In this document: in pieces, positions 1 through 7,609 of the stretch
How the letters are laid out: each line of letters starts with the position of its first letter
How positions within the stretch are numbered: position 1 is the stretch's first letter
Assembly: GCA_045540815.1 (NCBI GenBank)
Contig: JAZQHY010000068.1
Location: 1-32,878, forward strand
Direction of reading: 5' to 3'
Source: JAZQHR01 sp045540815
Lineage (GTDB): Bacteria; Bacillota; Clostridia; UMGS1810
Length of the DNA: 32,878 nucleotides
The notes under the pieces: model-generated
Databases searched by the model: none
The model's input: only the letters and a program-made list of their open reading frames with translations
Told to the model about the DNA's origin: nothing
Made by a program: the position numbers and the translations under genes

Positions 1-13
1 AAATATAGTTTTT

Positions 14-49
14 AAATAGGTTGTTTCGATTGAAACATCCTATTTTTTT
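14..49 (+). terminator. Intrinsic terminator of an upstream gene outside the window
   Basis: An AAATAGG arm (14-20) pairs with CCTATTT (39-45), continued by GTTTC/GAAAC, and a T-run follows. It closes whatever lies to the left, so the phage cluster probably starts a new transcription unit. Confidence 0.7.
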
Positions 50-297
50 ATTATCAGGAATAAAAGAACTTTATATATAATTTTATTGTGAACAGGATTT
101 TAAATTCACAGGTGGTAAAATGGAAAGTATCCTAATAATGCAGACTAACGATGCAGAAAATTTTACTAATATACGTTAAATTATTAATTACTTTTCCCTG
201 TTTTCCCTAAGGTGGTATGCTAGTATTTTGGCATCAAAATGTATTGTGGCTGTGGAACATAGTAGTTATTTCGCCACAAGGAAAGGGGCGTGTCGAA
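50..297. other. Leader region upstream of the terminase genes
   Basis: No convincing gene is present. A TATAAT hexamer lies at 76-81 with only a weak TTATCA 19 bases upstream. An inverted repeat TGTGAA/TTCACA spans 87-110. A 19-codon frame at 120-179 follows an AGGTGG site and could be a leader peptide or chance. The right part contains a short repeat block (195-220) also found before the capsid gene and before the fibre gene. Confidence 0.4.
195..220 (+). repeat. Short repeat block D, copy 1
   Basis: This copy has a TCCCTGTTTTCCCTAA segment followed by GGTGGTATG. It matches the blocks at 5556-5590 and 24666-24700, but the spacer between the halves is shorter. An ATG at 217 lies inside the block, which argues against it as the terS start. 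Confidence 0.5.
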
Positions 298-681
298 TTG
301 GGCAAAATAAGCGCTAAAAAGAGGCGGGAGATAATAAATGATTACAATGAATACAGAGCATATTCAAAGGTAGCGAAAAAACACGGCGTATGCCCTCAAA
401 CTGTTAAACGCATTGTCGATGAGAAAAAAAGCAAGCCTGTAAAGGGTGAAGCGTCATACGATGTGATGGAGCATATAAGCAAAAGCAGTAAAGAGGTATG
501 TGACCTTATAGACAAATATCTGGCGGTTATGAATGACCCTGTAAGGCTTGAAAATGCACCGCTTAATCAGGTGGCATCTTCGCTTGGGGTATTGGTTGAC
601 AAATTTACCAAAGGTATAACAAAGGAGAAGGGCTCGACTGATTTGGAAAAAGTACTTGAGGCGGTGAGGGACATTGAGTAG
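298..681 (+). CDS. Phage terminase small subunit
   Basis: A 127-residue protein, probably the DNA-recognition subunit of the packaging motor. An N-terminal helix-turn-helix is visible around residues 15-45 (YSKVAKKHGVCPQTVKRIV), followed by a helical C-terminal half that would mediate oligomerisation. I chose the TTG at 298 because an AGGAAAGGGG site ends 9 bases before it. The longer frame from ATG 217 has its GG-rich site against the start codon, begins inside a repeat, and would add a tryptophan-rich N-terminus unlike the family. The gene overlaps the start of the large subunit by 8 bases, implying translational coupling. The assignment rests on the HTH, the size and the position directly before terL; sequence similarity among small terminases is low. 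Confidence 0.75.
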   Translation: MGKISAKKRREIINDYNEYRAYSKVAKKHGVCPQTVKRIVDEKKSKPVKGEASYDVMEHISKSSKEVCDLIDKYLAVMNDPVRLENAPLNQVASSLGVLVDKFTKGITKEKGSTDLEKVLEAVRDIE

Positions 682-1909
682 TGTATTTACCGCAAAACAA
701 ACGGAATTAATACGTTTGTTTAAAAAGGGAGGGCTTAAAAGAATAAACCTTTTGGAAGGAAGCGTTTCAAGCGGAAAGACGTACATAAGCGTTATACTAT
801 GGTATTTGTATGTAGCGACGTGCGAGGAATCCAGTGGGTTTTTGATGGTAGGCAAAACTTTAAAATCATTAAAGCGAAATGTTCTCGACCTATTAGAAAA
901 GATGGTCGGTGAAGAAAACTTTACCTATTCAATGTCCAGCAAGGAAGGTGTGCTTTTTGGCAAACGTATTTACCTTGAGGGTGTAAATGATGCAAGGGCA
1001 GAGAGTAAAATCAGGGGTTTAACGCTCATTGGTGCTTATGTAGATGAGGCAACTCTTATGACGGAGGATTTTTTTGTTATGCTGTTGTCCAGGCTTAGAG
1101 TGCCAGGCGCAAAGCTTATTGCTACCACAAATCCTGATTGTCCTCATCACTGGTTAAAGACAAATTTTATTGATCGTGCCGATGAACTTGATATGCTGGA
1201 TATGAAATTTACGCTTGATGATAACACTTTTCTTGCACGTGATTACGTCGAAAGTGTAAAAAAAGAATATGTGGGAGCATTTTATGACAGGTTTATACTA
1301 GGCAAGTGGAAAAATGCCGAAGGGTGTGTGTATCCGCTTTTTGCCGATGACAAGTCGAGGTTTATTATAAAAGATATAAACCCTGATGACATTATGTTTG
1401 CCGTTATCGGTGTGGATTTTGGAGGAAATAATTCAGCGCACGCATTTGTGCTAAACGGATTTACAAGAGGATTTAAAGAAGTGGTGACGCTGGACGAATG
1501 TTATGTAAAAGAAAAGATTTCACCAAGCGAGCTTGATATGAGATTTGCAGATTTTGTAAGGCGCGCAAAGGAAAAGTACAAGGTATATGATGTGTATTGT
1601 GATAGCGCGGAAACTACACTTATAGAGGGGCTTAAGTCAGTAGCGTACACACAAAGGCTGGGTGTAGACATACGTCTTGCAAAAAAAGGTGCGATAACTG
1701 ACCGCATAAGGCTATACAACAAGCTTATGTCATATGGCAGGTATTTTGTGTTGGAAAAATGCGTGCATCTTATTGAGGCGCTTGAAAGCGCGGTATGGAA
1801 AGACAAGTCGGTAAGCGATGTAAGGCTTGATGATGGAAATATGAATGTAGACAGTTTAGATGCTCTCGAGTACACGACGGAGAGCTATGCGAGGGATTTG
1901 ATGGTATAG
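674..1909 (+). CDS. Phage terminase large subunit (PBSX-like packaging ATPase/nuclease)
   Basis: A 411-residue DNA-packaging motor that translocates DNA into the prohead and cuts it. The ATPase domain has Walker A GSVSSGKT (29-36), Walker B GAYVDEA (120-126) and coupling motif ATTNP (150-154). The RNase H-like nuclease has acidic residues D248 (GVDFG), D310 (YCDSAE) and D393/D396 (NVDSLDALEY). All expected motifs are present and the length is normal, so it looks functional. The start is TTG 674, overlapping the small-subunit gene; the first internal ATG would remove Walker A. A MITE-like repeat follows 5 bases after the stop codon, separating this gene from the portal gene. Confidence 0.95.
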   Translation: MSSVFTAKQTELIRLFKKGGLKRINLLEGSVSSGKTYISVILWYLYVATCEESSGFLMVGKTLKSLKRNVLDLLEKMVGEENFTYSMSSKEGVLFGKRIYLEGVNDARAESKIRGLTLIGAYVDEATLMTEDFFVMLLSRLRVPGAKLIATTNPDCPHHWLKTNFIDRADELDMLDMKFTLDDNTFLARDYVESVKKEYVGAFYDRFILGKWKNAEGCVYPLFADDKSRFIIKDINPDDIMFAVIGVDFGGNNSAHAFVLNGFTRGFKEVVTLDECYVKEKISPSELDMRFADFVRRAKEKYKVYDVYCDSAETTLIEGLKSVAYTQRLGVDIRLAKKGAITDRIRLYNKLMSYGRYFVLEKCVHLIEALESAVWKDKSVSDVRLDDGNMNVDSLDALEYTTESYARDLMV

Positions 1910-1914
1910 AATGT

Positions 1915-2112
1915 AAAGCCATCGTGTATTCCCGTGATAAAAACTACCAAAGCTATAAAAGCTGGAATGGATAGTTTTGCGTATTGGCAGACGTTGAGCG
2001 TCAGCATGCCGAGGCTTCCCTTGTGTAAAGGGAGTTGGTACCGAAGGTGACTGAGTGATTGTACGTCTGCCGTCCGCCTGTCCGTTTTTACACGGAAACA
2101 CACCCTGGCTTT
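1915..2112 (+). mobile_element. MITE-like element, copy 1 (198 bp, core type A)
   Basis: It starts AAAGCCATCGTGTATTCCCG and ends with a segment whose reverse complement is AAAGCCAGGGTGTGTTTCCG, giving imperfect terminal inverted repeats of about 30 bp. A second inverted repeat lies inside (GGCAGACGT near the left arm, ACGTCTGCC near the right), so the element could fold into a long stem. The core has a CTTCCCTTGTGTAAAGGGAG hairpin. It has no coding capacity; open frames on the minus strand are by-products. It sits between terL and the portal gene. No clear target-site duplication is visible. Confidence 0.75.
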
Positions 2113-2196
2113 TGCTAAAAATCGTACAGACACGTTATTACAAATGTACGCTAGCTGTATGGCGTATTAAATTATTTTAAACAAGGAGGAATAATT

Positions 2197-3528
2197 ATGA
2201 AAAATTATCTTAAAGGAAGAGGGTACATATTACCTAAAGAGGAAAATTATCAAAACGTACAAAACTGGCTGGAATGGTACAGGGGAAAGGTTAAGTCTTT
2301 TCACTCATACAGTCAATACAACGGAAAAAAACACGTGATGCGTGAAAGATTTTCATTGTCACTTGCTAAGAAGGTATGCGAGGACTGGGCAAATCTTCTT
2401 ATAAATGAGAAGATGGAAATAAGGATAAGCGACGAGAAAATTCAGGCGGAGATAATGAGGGTATTATCTGAAAATAAATTCCGCGAGAGAGCAAATGCAC
2501 TTACAGAAATTGCATTTGCTCTTGGAACGGGTGCGTTTGTTGAGTACATAGAAAACGGAAAGGTTTGTATAGACTACATACGTGCTGATATGATTTATCC
2601 GCTTTCGTGGGAAAATGGCGATGTGAAAGAGTGTGCATTTGTAGGAGAAAAGATGATAAATGGCAGAAAATGCATTTACCTTAATATGCATCTTCTTGAG
2701 GATGGTAAGTACAAGATAGAAAATCATCTTTTTGATATGACAAACTACGTTCCGAGGGAGATTGAACTTCCTGACGGTATAGATGGGGTATATTACACAA
2801 ATTCAAACGTGCCGATGTTTCAGATAATAAAGCCAAACATTGTAAACAATGCGGATCTTGATTCACCGATGGGTATTTCGGTATTTGCGAATTCACTGGA
2901 CGTATTAAAGGGCATCGACCTTGTATATGACAGCTATGAAAACGAGTTCAGACTGGGCAAAAAGAGGATTATCATTCCTACGGGTATGGCGCAATTTTTG
3001 GACGATGAAAACGGTATAAGACCTGTGTTTGACGACAATGATACAGAATTTTATGCGCTGAAAGAAACTGACCATTTTACAGACATAAAGGAAATAAATA
3101 TGAACCTTCGCTCAGATGAGCACGAGAAGGCACTGGCGAGAAATTTAAGCCTATTATCTGCAAAATGTGGTCTTGGGTCAGATAGGTATTCATATGAGAA
3201 ATCTACTCTTAAGACGGCTACTGAGGTGATAAGTGAGAAAAGTGAGCTATACCAGAATCTTAAGAAAAATGAGATGATAATTGAAGGTGCTATTCTCGGT
3301 GTAGTAAAAGCTGTTATGGAGCTTCTTGGATGCGGTGATGCAGAGGTAAGCGTATGCTTTGACGACAGCATTATAGAGGACACCGATGCAATAGCAAAAA
3401 GGGCTATGGAGGAATTTAAGCTTGGAATAATCGATTCTGCGGAGTATTTTGTAAGGGTGTACAAGTTTACAGAAAAGCAGGCGGTTGATATGGCAAGAAA
3501 GATAGAAAAACGCTGTGAAAAGAAATGA
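2197..3528 (+). CDS. Phage portal protein (A118/SPP1-like)
   Basis: A 443-residue protein expected to form the dodecameric DNA gate at one head vertex. It has the usual features of Listeria A118-type portals: an N-terminal segment with a conserved WLEWYRGK-like tract, a central domain, and a C-terminal helical region (about 330-440) rich in charged residues. The start ATG follows a strong AAGGAGGAATAATT site. It lies downstream of terL in standard phage order, but a MITE occupies the gap. The frame is intact with no internal stop. Assigned from overall family resemblance and gene order rather than a catalytic motif. Confidence 0.85.
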   Translation: MKNYLKGRGYILPKEENYQNVQNWLEWYRGKVKSFHSYSQYNGKKHVMRERFSLSLAKKVCEDWANLLINEKMEIRISDEKIQAEIMRVLSENKFRERANALTEIAFALGTGAFVEYIENGKVCIDYIRADMIYPLSWENGDVKECAFVGEKMINGRKCIYLNMHLLEDGKYKIENHLFDMTNYVPREIELPDGIDGVYYTNSNVPMFQIIKPNIVNNADLDSPMGISVFANSLDVLKGIDLVYDSYENEFRLGKKRIIIPTGMAQFLDDENGIRPVFDDNDTEFYALKETDHFTDIKEINMNLRSDEHEKALARNLSLLSAKCGLGSDRYSYEKSTLKTATEVISEKSELYQNLKKNEMIIEGAILGVVKAVMELLGCGDAEVSVCFDDSIIEDTDAIAKRAMEEFKLGIIDSAEYFVRVYKFTEKQAVDMARKIEKRCEKK

Positions 3529-3571
3529 TATGGAATTTTGAAAAAGATTATGGTATAATGGAGTTGGAAAT

Positions 3572-4153
3572 ATGGGAGATTTAGATTTTGTATTGCAATT
3601 AACATCGGCTTGGTTGGATTTTCTTAAAATAGAGGGATTTAAACCAACTGTTTCGAAAAGTGATAGGTGGCGTGAGTGGAAGGCTATGCTGTCACCAACG
3701 ACTTGTATAAAATGCAAGGAGCTACACGGAACACTTTATGATAAGAATGAAAAAGTTGACGAGCCGCCACCGCTTCATATGAGATGTGAGTGTCTCATTC
3801 AGCCAATTTTGTCTATACTAGCAGGAACAGCCACAATTGATGGATATTCAGGGGCAGATTATTACATAAAAATGTTTAACAAGCTTCCTGACAAATATAT
3901 AACAAAGGAAGAAGCCAAGCAAAAGGGATGGTCAAGTATTAAAGGTAATCTGGATAAGGTTGTGCCCGGGAAATCTATTGGTGGTAATATTTATAAAAAT
4001 AGTTATGAAAAATTACCAGGTGGAAGAATATGGTATGAAGCAGATATAAACTATACAGGTGGATATCGAAACGGAAGCAGAATATTATATTCCGATGATG
4101 GCTTGGTGTTTGCAACTTATGACCATTATTATACTTTTTATGAAATTAAGTAG
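3572..4153 (+). CDS. Short MuF-type minor head protein with C-terminal barnase-like RNase
   Basis: A 193-residue two-part protein. Residues 30-80 hold a Cys/His cluster (C45, C48, H52, H69, C72, C74, with PPPLHMRCEC) like the end of phage Mu gpF/SPP1 gp7 minor head proteins. Residues 95-193 closely match Bacillus barnase throughout, for example KLPDKYITKEEA, PGKSIGG, EADINYTGGYRN and DHYYTF. Counterparts of barnase K27, E73, R83, R87 and H102 are K112, E156, R166, R170 and H185; R59 is replaced by S144. It is therefore a probable guanyl-preferring RNase packaged with or attached to the head. The MuF part is much shorter than usual. The immunity gene starts 10 bases downstream. A GGAGTTGGA site precedes the ATG. 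Confidence 0.9.
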   Translation: MGDLDFVLQLTSAWLDFLKIEGFKPTVSKSDRWREWKAMLSPTTCIKCKELHGTLYDKNEKVDEPPPLHMRCECLIQPILSILAGTATIDGYSGADYYIKMFNKLPDKYITKEEAKQKGWSSIKGNLDKVVPGKSIGGNIYKNSYEKLPGGRIWYEADINYTGGYRNGSRILYSDDGLVFATYDHYYTFYEIK

Positions 4154-4163
4154 GAGAAAAATT

Positions 4164-4748
4164 ATGAAAAAGTACACAATAGATTTTACAAATGTAAAAA
4201 ACTATATTGATTTTTACGATGTTATTAGTGATAGTTTTAACTTTCCAAGCTGGTTTGGGAGAAATCCGGATGCTATATGGGATTTGCTCACAGGATATAT
4301 AGAAACACCGGCTGAGATAAATGTGATTAATGCTGATGTTTTAAATGATGATGTTACTTATGATTACAGATATTTTTATGTTATATTACAGGAATTAAGT
4401 GTTGAACATTCAGATGAATTCAAGGTAAAATTTGTAAATAGCAGTGAGCCAACAAAGACATATATCTTTGATTTCAGTAATGTAAAAACGATGAGTGATT
4501 TTAAAAATATAATAGATAATAACATAGAGAATATTATACTTAAATATACTCCTGACAATTATAAAGAATTGTTTGGTGCAATCAGTAGAAACATAGAATA
4601 TCCTGCAGATATTCACATAAGAGGAGTAAATAAACTACCGACTGAACTCAAAAAAACATACGAGGTCTTTCATGAAGCGCTCATAAAAACGGTAGAACCA
4701 CTTTGGCCTCATATATACAACAGGTACAAAATCACTTATGAAGATTAA
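4164..4748 (+). CDS. Tandem barstar-like immunity protein
   Basis: A 194-residue inhibitor predicted to bind the barnase domain encoded just upstream. Residues 1-92 match barstar, including WFGRNPDAIWDLLTG, where D36, W39 and D40 correspond to barstar D35, W38 and D39 that plug the RNase active site. Residues 99-180 look like a second, degenerate copy (IFDFSNVKTM and YTPDNYKELFGAI align with the first repeat) lacking the WD pair. The start is the ATG at 4164 after TAGGAGAAAA; a longer frame begins inside the toxin gene and has no reason to be used. The gene is visibly richer in A and T than its neighbours, suggesting it came in with the toxin as a cassette. Confidence 0.88.
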   Translation: MKKYTIDFTNVKNYIDFYDVISDSFNFPSWFGRNPDAIWDLLTGYIETPAEINVINADVLNDDVTYDYRYFYVILQELSVEHSDEFKVKFVNSSEPTKTYIFDFSNVKTMSDFKNIIDNNIENIILKYTPDNYKELFGAISRNIEYPADIHIRGVNKLPTELKKTYEVFHEALIKTVEPLWPHIYNRYKITYED

Positions 4749-4760
4749 GGAGGAATAATT

Positions 4761-5285
4761 ATGGAATTTTTAAAAGATATACTTGGCGATATGTATGCCG
4801 ATTTTGCAAAGAAAATAAGGGCATACAAAAAATCGGGCGGAGAAATTGAGATAGCAGACATTTCGGGCGGAAAGTATGTTGCAAAAGACGTACACGACGA
4901 TGTGCTTGAAAGACTAAACGAAGCAGAGGAGAGAAGAAATTCTCTTGAAGGTGAGTTATCGGTTGCCAATGAAAAATACGAAACGGATACTAAAAAGCTT
5001 ATGAAGGACATTGAAAATGTGAAGTTCTCGTTTGCGCTCGATAATGCTATAATGGCTAAAAACCCGAAAAATCTAAAGGCGGTAAAGGCGCTTGTCGATA
5101 TAGAAGGATTGACGGAAGAAAATGGTGTGATAGGTGGGCTAGATGCTCAGCTTGATAAGATTATTGAGGACAATCCTTATCTTTTTGAAAGCGCGAAAGG
5201 GAGCTCAGGAATGAGAATAAGCGGTGGAGCAAGTGCTACATTTGACGCGTTTTCGGAGAGTGCGAGAAAAAGTGCAGGAATGTAG
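4761..5285 (+). CDS. Phage scaffold protein (GP20-like)
   Basis: A 174-residue protein of the phage minor structural protein GP20 type, expected to template prohead assembly and leave the mature head. It has a charged coiled coil at about residues 45-95 (ERLNEAEERRNSLEGELSVA) and a C-terminal region FDAFSESARKSAGM typical of capsid-binding tails. A strong AAGGAGG site precedes the ATG 12 bases after the barstar stop. In related phages the capsid gene follows directly; here about 360 bases of repeats lie between. Confidence 0.8.
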   Translation: MEFLKDILGDMYADFAKKIRAYKKSGGEIEIADISGGKYVAKDVHDDVLERLNEAEERRNSLEGELSVANEKYETDTKKLMKDIENVKFSFALDNAIMAKNPKNLKAVKALVDIEGLTEENGVIGGLDAQLDKIIEDNPYLFESAKGSSGMRISGGASATFDAFSESARKSAGM

Positions 5286-5297
5286 GTGTGGCGTAGG

Positions 5298-5496
5298 AAA
5301 GCCATGGTGTATTCCCGTGATAAAAACTACCAATGCTAATTAGGTTTAGCGTTGGTAGTTTTTTGTTTTGGCAGACAATATGTTAATCCACAGTGTAGGG
5401 GACGGCGTCCACGACGTCATTTTGAATGATGAACATAGTATTCTCTTTGTCTGCCGTCCGCTTGTCCGTTTTTACACGGAAACACACCATGTCTTT
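5298..5496 (+). mobile_element. MITE-like element, copy 2 (199 bp, core type B)
   Basis: It has the same ends as copy 1 (AAAGCCATGGTGTATTCCCG; reverse complement of the right end AAAGACATGGTGTGTTTCCG) and the same inner GGCAGAC/GTCTGCC arms. The core is different: it includes a GTAGGGGACGGCGTCC palindrome (5394-5419) related to free-standing repeats elsewhere in the window. The left arm contains a complete intrinsic terminator. It sits between the scaffold and capsid genes. Confidence 0.75.
5324..5364 (+). terminator. Intrinsic terminator within MITE copy 2
   Basis: AAACTACCAA-GCTA pairs with TAGC-TTGGTAGTTT and is followed by six T. It would stop or reduce transcription from the scaffold gene into the capsid gene. 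Confidence 0.75.
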
Positions 5497-5518
5497 TGCG
5501 GATTAAAGTGGTTTTCGA

Positions 5519-5539
5519 GCATTTTGAACACCAAAATGC
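5519..5539. repeat. Short palindromic repeat (GCATTTTG type), copy 1
   Basis: GCATTTTGAACACCAAAATGC is a hairpin with an 8-bp stem. A near-identical copy, differing at one base, lies at 20240-20260 in another repeat-rich gap. Confidence 0.6.
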
Positions 5540-5555
5540 CAAAGCCTGAGACGTA

Positions 5556-5590
5556 TTCCCTGTATTCCCGAAATATGTGTGGTAGTATGC
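5556..5590 (+). repeat. Short repeat block D, copy 2, before the capsid gene
   Basis: TTCCCTGTATTCCCGA, 8 bases, then TGGTAGTATGCT. It matches the block at 24666-24700 with identical spacing and a shorter version at 195-220. All three lie shortly upstream of a phage transcription module. It could be a regulatory site or a decayed transposon end, since the MITE left end contains TGTATTCCCG. Confidence 0.5.
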
Positions 5591-5646
5591 TCACATAAGC
5601 CGATGGGGACGCCCTGAGGTAAAAAATAAAAAGGAGTTGTTTTATT

Positions 5647-6522
5647 ATGGCAAACACTATTACACTTGCAGAAAAATTTCTGCCTGTTGTGGACGACATT
5701 TACAAAAGTCAGTCTATAACTGCATGTCTGGATACAAATTCCAGCATGGATTTTACAGGTACTAACGAGGTTAAAATCCTTAAGGTAGCTACTACAGGTC
5801 TTGGTGACTATTCTCGTACTGATGGTTATCCGAAAGGTGACATTACTGCGAGCTGGGAAACACTTAAGCTTTCTCAGGAAAGAGGTAAGGAACTTAACAT
5901 TGACCGTATGGACAATGAAGAAACTCTTGGAATGGTATTTGGCACTGTAACAGGAAACTTTTTAAATGAACAGGTAATTCCTGAGCTTGATGCTTACAGA
6001 TTTGCAAAATACGCAAGCACAGAGGGTGTACTTACTACTGATGGTGCTGAGCTTAACTCGGAAAACATCTTATCTGCGATAGATGCTGCGGTTAAGGCGA
6101 TGGACGAAGCAGAAGTGCCTGTTGAGGGAAGAAAGCTATTTATAAATTCGGACCTAAAACCTGCGCTTAACGGCGCTCTATCAAGACAGTGGGGCAGTGA
6201 CGAGGTTGTAAACAGCGTTCTTGCAGGCTACAACAATATGCCTGTAATCTACGTTCCTAAATCTCGTTTCTACACTGATATTGATCTAAATGACGGAACA
6301 GCATCTTGGGGTTATGCTAAGGCAGAAGATGCAAAGAACATTAACTTTATGATTGTATATCCAAATGCAGTTGTTCAGGCAAAGAAATTTGCTATGCCTA
6401 AAATATTCTCACCTGACGAAAACCAGGATAAGGATATGTGGAAATTCCAGTTCAGAATGTATCACGATGCATTCGTGCTTGACAACAAAAAATGTGGTAT
6501 TTACCTTCATAAATCTGCTTAA
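5647..6522 (+). CDS. Phage major capsid protein
   Basis: A 291-residue protein expected to form the icosahedral shell. Its length, N-terminus (MANTITLAEKFLPVVDDIY) and content (a KGDITASWETLKLSQERGKE segment and a C-terminal NKKCGIYLHKSA) are like major capsid proteins of Listeria/Clostridium siphophages with the HK97 fold. AAAGGAG precedes the ATG. Codon choice looks cleaner and more C-ending than in neighbouring genes, as expected for a highly expressed protein. Because a terminator lies upstream, it probably has its own promoter within 5500-5640, where I see no standard sigma-A pair. Confidence 0.85.
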   Translation: MANTITLAEKFLPVVDDIYKSQSITACLDTNSSMDFTGTNEVKILKVATTGLGDYSRTDGYPKGDITASWETLKLSQERGKELNIDRMDNEETLGMVFGTVTGNFLNEQVIPELDAYRFAKYASTEGVLTTDGAELNSENILSAIDAAVKAMDEAEVPVEGRKLFINSDLKPALNGALSRQWGSDEVVNSVLAGYNNMPVIYVPKSRFYTDIDLNDGTASWGYAKAEDAKNINFMIVYPNAVVQAKKFAMPKIFSPDENQDKDMWKFQFRMYHDAFVLDNKKCGIYLHKSA

Positions 6523-6540
6523 AAGGGAGGATGACAGGGT

Positions 6541-6873
6541 ATGATTTTCGCTGATTACAATTATTACACGGACTGCTACTCGGGAAGAACGCTTACTTCT
6601 GACAATTTCGCTTTTTATATGTCAAAGGCAGGGTATTTTATTAATTACGCCACCATGGGTAAAATTGGCGAAAATGTGCCTGACTCAGTTAAAATGGCGG
6701 CGTGTGCTGTGGCAGAAGTGTACTGCAATTATGATGAGTTTGGGAAAATTTCACGCGAAAGCATGGATGGTTACGATGTGACGTATATTTCGGATACTTC
6801 ACTGTATGCCGAGCTTTGTGAAACTATTGAAATTTATCTTGCCTCGTCAAATCTTCTTTACAGGGGGATATAG
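6541..6873 (+). CDS. Phage head-tail connector protein
   Basis: A 110-residue protein following the capsid gene by 18 bases, in the position and size range of gp6/Ad1-type head-completion proteins that sit under the portal. The sequence is helical with a conserved-looking VKMAACAVAEVYCNYDEFG core. A GGGAGGATGACAGGGT site precedes the ATG. Function is assigned mainly from gene order. Confidence 0.6.
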   Translation: MIFADYNYYTDCYSGRTLTSDNFAFYMSKAGYFINYATMGKIGENVPDSVKMAACAVAEVYCNYDEFGKISRESMDGYDVTYISDTSLYAELCETIEIYLASSNLLYRGI

Positions 6874-6876
6874 GAT

Positions 6877-7191
6877 ATGAAACCAAACTGCGATGTTACT
6901 GTATTTCACACTGATGACTGCGGTAAGACTTACAAAAAGACCTATGTTAGGAATGCTTTTCTTACGGGTGAAAAAAAGGTTACATTTTCAAACAGAAACT
7001 CTGTAAACGGCGACCTTATGTGCGTTAGAATTAAAAATTTTAATGGCGAGGCTTATGTTGGTGATAAGGTTGTGCTGTCGTACTGCGACGGCACATCGCC
7101 TTATGGTTACAAGTATTACACTGTAATAAAATGCAGTAAAAACTTATTTGGTTCAAGATATATAAAGCATACAAAGCTGGTTATAAAGTAA
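6877..7191 (+). CDS. Probable head-closure (minor capsid) protein
   Basis: A 104-residue, beta-rich protein lying 3 bases after the connector stop and ending just before the next gene. Size and position fit a head-closure/stopper protein that seals the portal after packaging. I see no diagnostic motif; it contains several cysteines (for example YCDGTSPYG and KCSKN). Function is inferred from synteny. Confidence 0.5.
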   Translation: MKPNCDVTVFHTDDCGKTYKKTYVRNAFLTGEKKVTFSNRNSVNGDLMCVRIKNFNGEAYVGDKVVLSYCDGTSPYGYKYYTVIKCSKNLFGSRYIKHTKLVIK

Positions 7192-7204
7192 GGCGGTGAT
7201 TGAT

Positions 7205-7579
7205 TTGCTTGGTAAAATATATGAAATTATCTCAAAATTTACAGGTGGCGAGAGGCTAAATATAAATTATTTAAATGAATCTGAGCCGTCTTATGCTATA
7301 AGACCTGTAAGCGATGTGGCGGTTAGAAAATATCTTGATGATGCAGAACTCAGAAAGTTTACATTTGACCTTTGGTACATTACTTTTTATGGTGATGATT
7401 CAAATGTTAATATGAGTACCATAGAAAAAATGAATTCTCTTGCAAGAAAGATTGAAAGTCACGAGGAAGAGTCGTTTTCGTTTTTTGCTGCAGAGGTGGA
7501 AACGCCGCCTGTTTTGGTGTCGGAGTCTGTGTCGCTGGCTAAATACAGGCTCAGAATGACTGTAACCTACGCTATGTAG
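7205..7579 (+). CDS. Probable tail terminator / minor capsid protein
   Basis: A 124-residue protein in the slot where siphophages carry the tail-completion (minor capsid 3-type) gene before the tail tube. The TTG at 7205 has AAGGCGGTGA at proper distance; a GTG at 7196 is in frame but overlaps that site, so three more residues (MID) are possible. The C-terminal LAKYRLRMTVTYAM resembles the closing strand of such proteins. Assignment from order and size. Confidence 0.5.
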   Translation: MLGKIYEIISKFTGGERLNINYLNESEPSYAIRPVSDVAVRKYLDDAELRKFTFDLWYITFYGDDSNVNMSTIEKMNSLARKIESHEEESFSFFAAEVETPPVLVSESVSLAKYRLRMTVTYAM

Positions 7580-7609
7580 TTATAATAAATTTAAGAAAGG
7601 AAAAAAGTG

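Noticed and set aside
120..179. 19-codon frame with an AGGTGG site
   Set aside because: Too short to support as a gene; could be a leader peptide but no attenuator structure is visible.
217..297. N-terminal extension of the small terminase from ATG 217
   Set aside because: Lies in a repeated non-coding block, has its purine site against the start codon and an unusual Trp-rich sequence; TTG 298 has a proper ribosome site.
1856..2133. Minus-strand frames of about 80 codons
   Set aside because: They run through MITE copy 1 and terL antisense; similar frames arise in the other copies because of the repeat, not selection.
3538..3559. Possible promoter (TGGTATAAT extended -10) before the toxin gene
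   Set aside because: No -35 at suitable distance, and the start point would fall at the ribosome site; probably chance, though separate toxin expression would be notable.
4059..4163. Upstream extension of the barstar gene
   Set aside because: Lies within the toxin coding sequence out of frame; ATG 4164 has TAGGAG before it and starts the barstar fold.
5368..5598. 76-codon plus-strand frame before the capsid gene
   Set aside because: Consists of MITE 2, a hairpin repeat and block D sequence; no ribosome site and no protein-like pattern.
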